DNA from: an uncultured bacterium
GTDB taxonomy: Bacteria > Cyanobacteriota > Vampirovibrionia > Gastranaerophilales > Gastranaerophilaceae
Direction: 5' to 3'
Length of the DNA stretch: 64,000 nt
Assembly (NCBI GenBank): GCA_902783835.1
Contig: CACZSN010000044.1
Span: 1 to 64,000 of the forward strand
The notes under the pieces: generated by a model
The model's input: the letters and a program-made list of their open reading frames with translations, nothing else
Told to the model about the DNA's origin: nothing
Databases searched by the model: none
Shown: in pieces, positions 63,087-64,000 of the stretch
Layout of the letters: each line of letters begins with the position of its first letter
Position numbering within the stretch: the stretch's first letter is position 1
Program-made: the position numbers and the translations under genes

Positions 63087-64000
63087 TACTGTTTGCTCCC
63101 AATGCACGTTCTAAATCACTTAGCGATGTATGATAATTTGCAATCGCATCAGTATAACCGTTTCTTGCTTTTTCATATGCCTGCTGCGAAGTCAAAAGCA
63201 TTAAAATATCACTTTTTCCTTCTTTAAAACTCATTTCTGATTTAGTCATAACTTCTTTTGCTTTTGGCAAAAGTTCGTTTTCATAAATCTTTAAAGCGGC
63301 AGCCGTTCTTACGACCGAAGAATAAGCATTTTTTACTTCCAGCTCAACTTTATTCTCTTCAGCTTTCAAGTCTTTTTCCAATTTGACTCTTTGAGCTTTT
63401 GCTTCTTTTAAAGCAGCCTGCCCGCGGTTAAATACCGGCAAATCTATTGCAACCGTTGAATAAACACTAACGTGCGTTACTTGTCCTTTTTCGGTATTTT
63501 CTATCATAACGTTAGGTCCGACGGCAAGCGTCAAATCAGGCACTGCCGTAGCTCTTGCAAGTTTCTCCAATTGAATGTTTTGTTCAAGCAGTTTTGAAAT
63601 TCGTTTTAATTCGGGACGATTATCCTTAGCTTCTTTAATCAAAATTTCCTGAACATTTTTATCATCGATTTCCGATTTACCGTAATCATTATTAAGTTCA
63701 GGCTTTTTAAGTTCAATATCTTCCGGCAAAACTTCACCGATATAAAAACTCAAATTGTGTATAGCCTTTGCTTTTTCAAGTTTTATAGCTTCAATATCAC
63801 TTTTTGTATTTATTTCAAGAATTTCTGCCTGCAAAACATCAAGTTTAGCAATATCACCGGCGAGTTCTTTTTTTCTTGCAATATCGCTCATCGACTTTGT
63901 AATTTTTAAAATTTCAAATTCGGTATTTAACTTTTCTTGAGCGGAATACAACTGAATATATGCCGTACGTATTTGAGCACGCAAATCAATTATCGAAGTC
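63073..64000 (-). CDS. czcC: Metal efflux outer-membrane factor (CzcC/TolC type), amino-terminal part missing
   Basis: The reading frame stays open through the right edge; a TTG at 63984 is only an internal codon. About 309 residues of the OEP family are visible, mainly long coiled-coil helices (ARKKELAGDIAKLDVLQAEI) with an RPELKRISKLLEQN hinge typical of the middle of TolC-like repeats. The stop overlaps the start of czcB. As the outer-membrane channel it would complete czcC-czcB-czcA. Confidence 0.9.
   Translation of the reverse strand, partial: TSIIDLRAQIRTAYIQLYSAQEKLNTEFEILKITKSMSDIARKKELAGDIAKLDVLQAEILEINTKSDIEAIKLEKAKAIHNLSFYIGEVLPEDIELKKPELNNDYGKSEIDDKNVQEILIKEAKDNRPELKRISKLLEQNIQLEKLARATAVPDLTLAVGPNVMIENTEKGQVTHVSVYSTVAIDLPVFNRGQAALKEAKAQRVKLEKDLKAEENKVELEVKNAYSSVVRTAAALKIYENELLPKAKEVMTKSEMSFKEGKSDILMLLTSQQAYEKARNGYTDAIANYHTSLSDLERALGANSNEEL

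Noticed and set aside
1-64000. CRISPR array, prophage, integrase or rRNA operon
   Set aside because: No regularly spaced repeats, no phage structural or integrase genes and no rRNA-like sequence were seen; the only RNA gene with clear support is tRNA-Arg.

Overview
The window is AT-rich, densely coded bacterial DNA with short intergenic gaps and no phage, plasmid or CRISPR signature. Outer-membrane factor genes, membrane-fusion proteins and RND/ABC pumps show a diderm cell. Class III anaerobic ribonucleotide reductase (nrdD-nrdG), a rubredoxin, many radical SAM enzymes and no respiratory genes suggest an anaerobe or fermenter. Many TPR proteins, a class V aminotransferase paired with serA, and an orphan OmpR-type regulator fit the non-photosynthetic cyanobacterial sister lineage (Gastranaerophilales/Melainabacteria-like gut bacteria). 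That placement is inference from gene content; no 16S gene is present.

Layout. 1-3.5 kb: end of an HNH-type protein, cyclophilin, YbgC-type thioesterase, TPR protein. 3.6-10.1 kb: an inactive/active M16 peptidase pair, a lytic transglycosylase, a secreted protein of unknown function and a coiled-coil membrane protein. 10.3-18.5 kb: a second TPR protein, aroA with trkH and trkA on the minus strand, and hom-thrC on the plus strand. 18.6-23.7 kb: an intergenic repeat, a lone sugar-type ABC permease, then phosphohexomutase, sppA, a YIP1-like membrane protein and a secreted repeat protein. 23.8-26.5 kb: aminotransferase-serA (serine synthesis), with a convergent 45-residue rubredoxin just beyond it. 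26.9-33.4 kb: a TetR-controlled six-gene tripartite ABC export operon. 33.4-36.4 kb: ridA, ilvA and a MATE exporter. 36.5-39.6 kb: three tandem paralogous radical SAM enzymes with an unusual amino-terminal cysteine set. 39.7-43.4 kb: two paralogous EF-hand/coiled-coil/CHAP proteins without signal peptides. 43.5-49.8 kb: nadA, a palindromic intergenic element, tRNA-Arg(CCU), an acyl-CoA ligase and nrdG/nrdD. 49.8-55.6 kb: a structured noncoding gap, an orphan response regulator, a glycosyltransferase-like protein, rpsP, a third TPR protein and lysC. 55.8-64 kb: a small protein, a YhcH-family protein, two tandem SGNH-like proteins and a CzcCBA-type metal efflux operon running off the right edge.

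How the genes connect. lysC, hom, thrC, ilvA and ridA cover most of aspartate to threonine to 2-oxobutyrate, including clean-up of the enamine by-product. serA and its aminotransferase make serine. Lytic transglycosylase, two CHAP proteins and two SGNH proteins point to cell-wall remodelling. The strongest candidates for undescribed biology are the radical SAM triplet, the CHAP pair, a 20-base leader motif shared exactly by two small genes 54 kb apart, and the structured gap upstream of nrdD.
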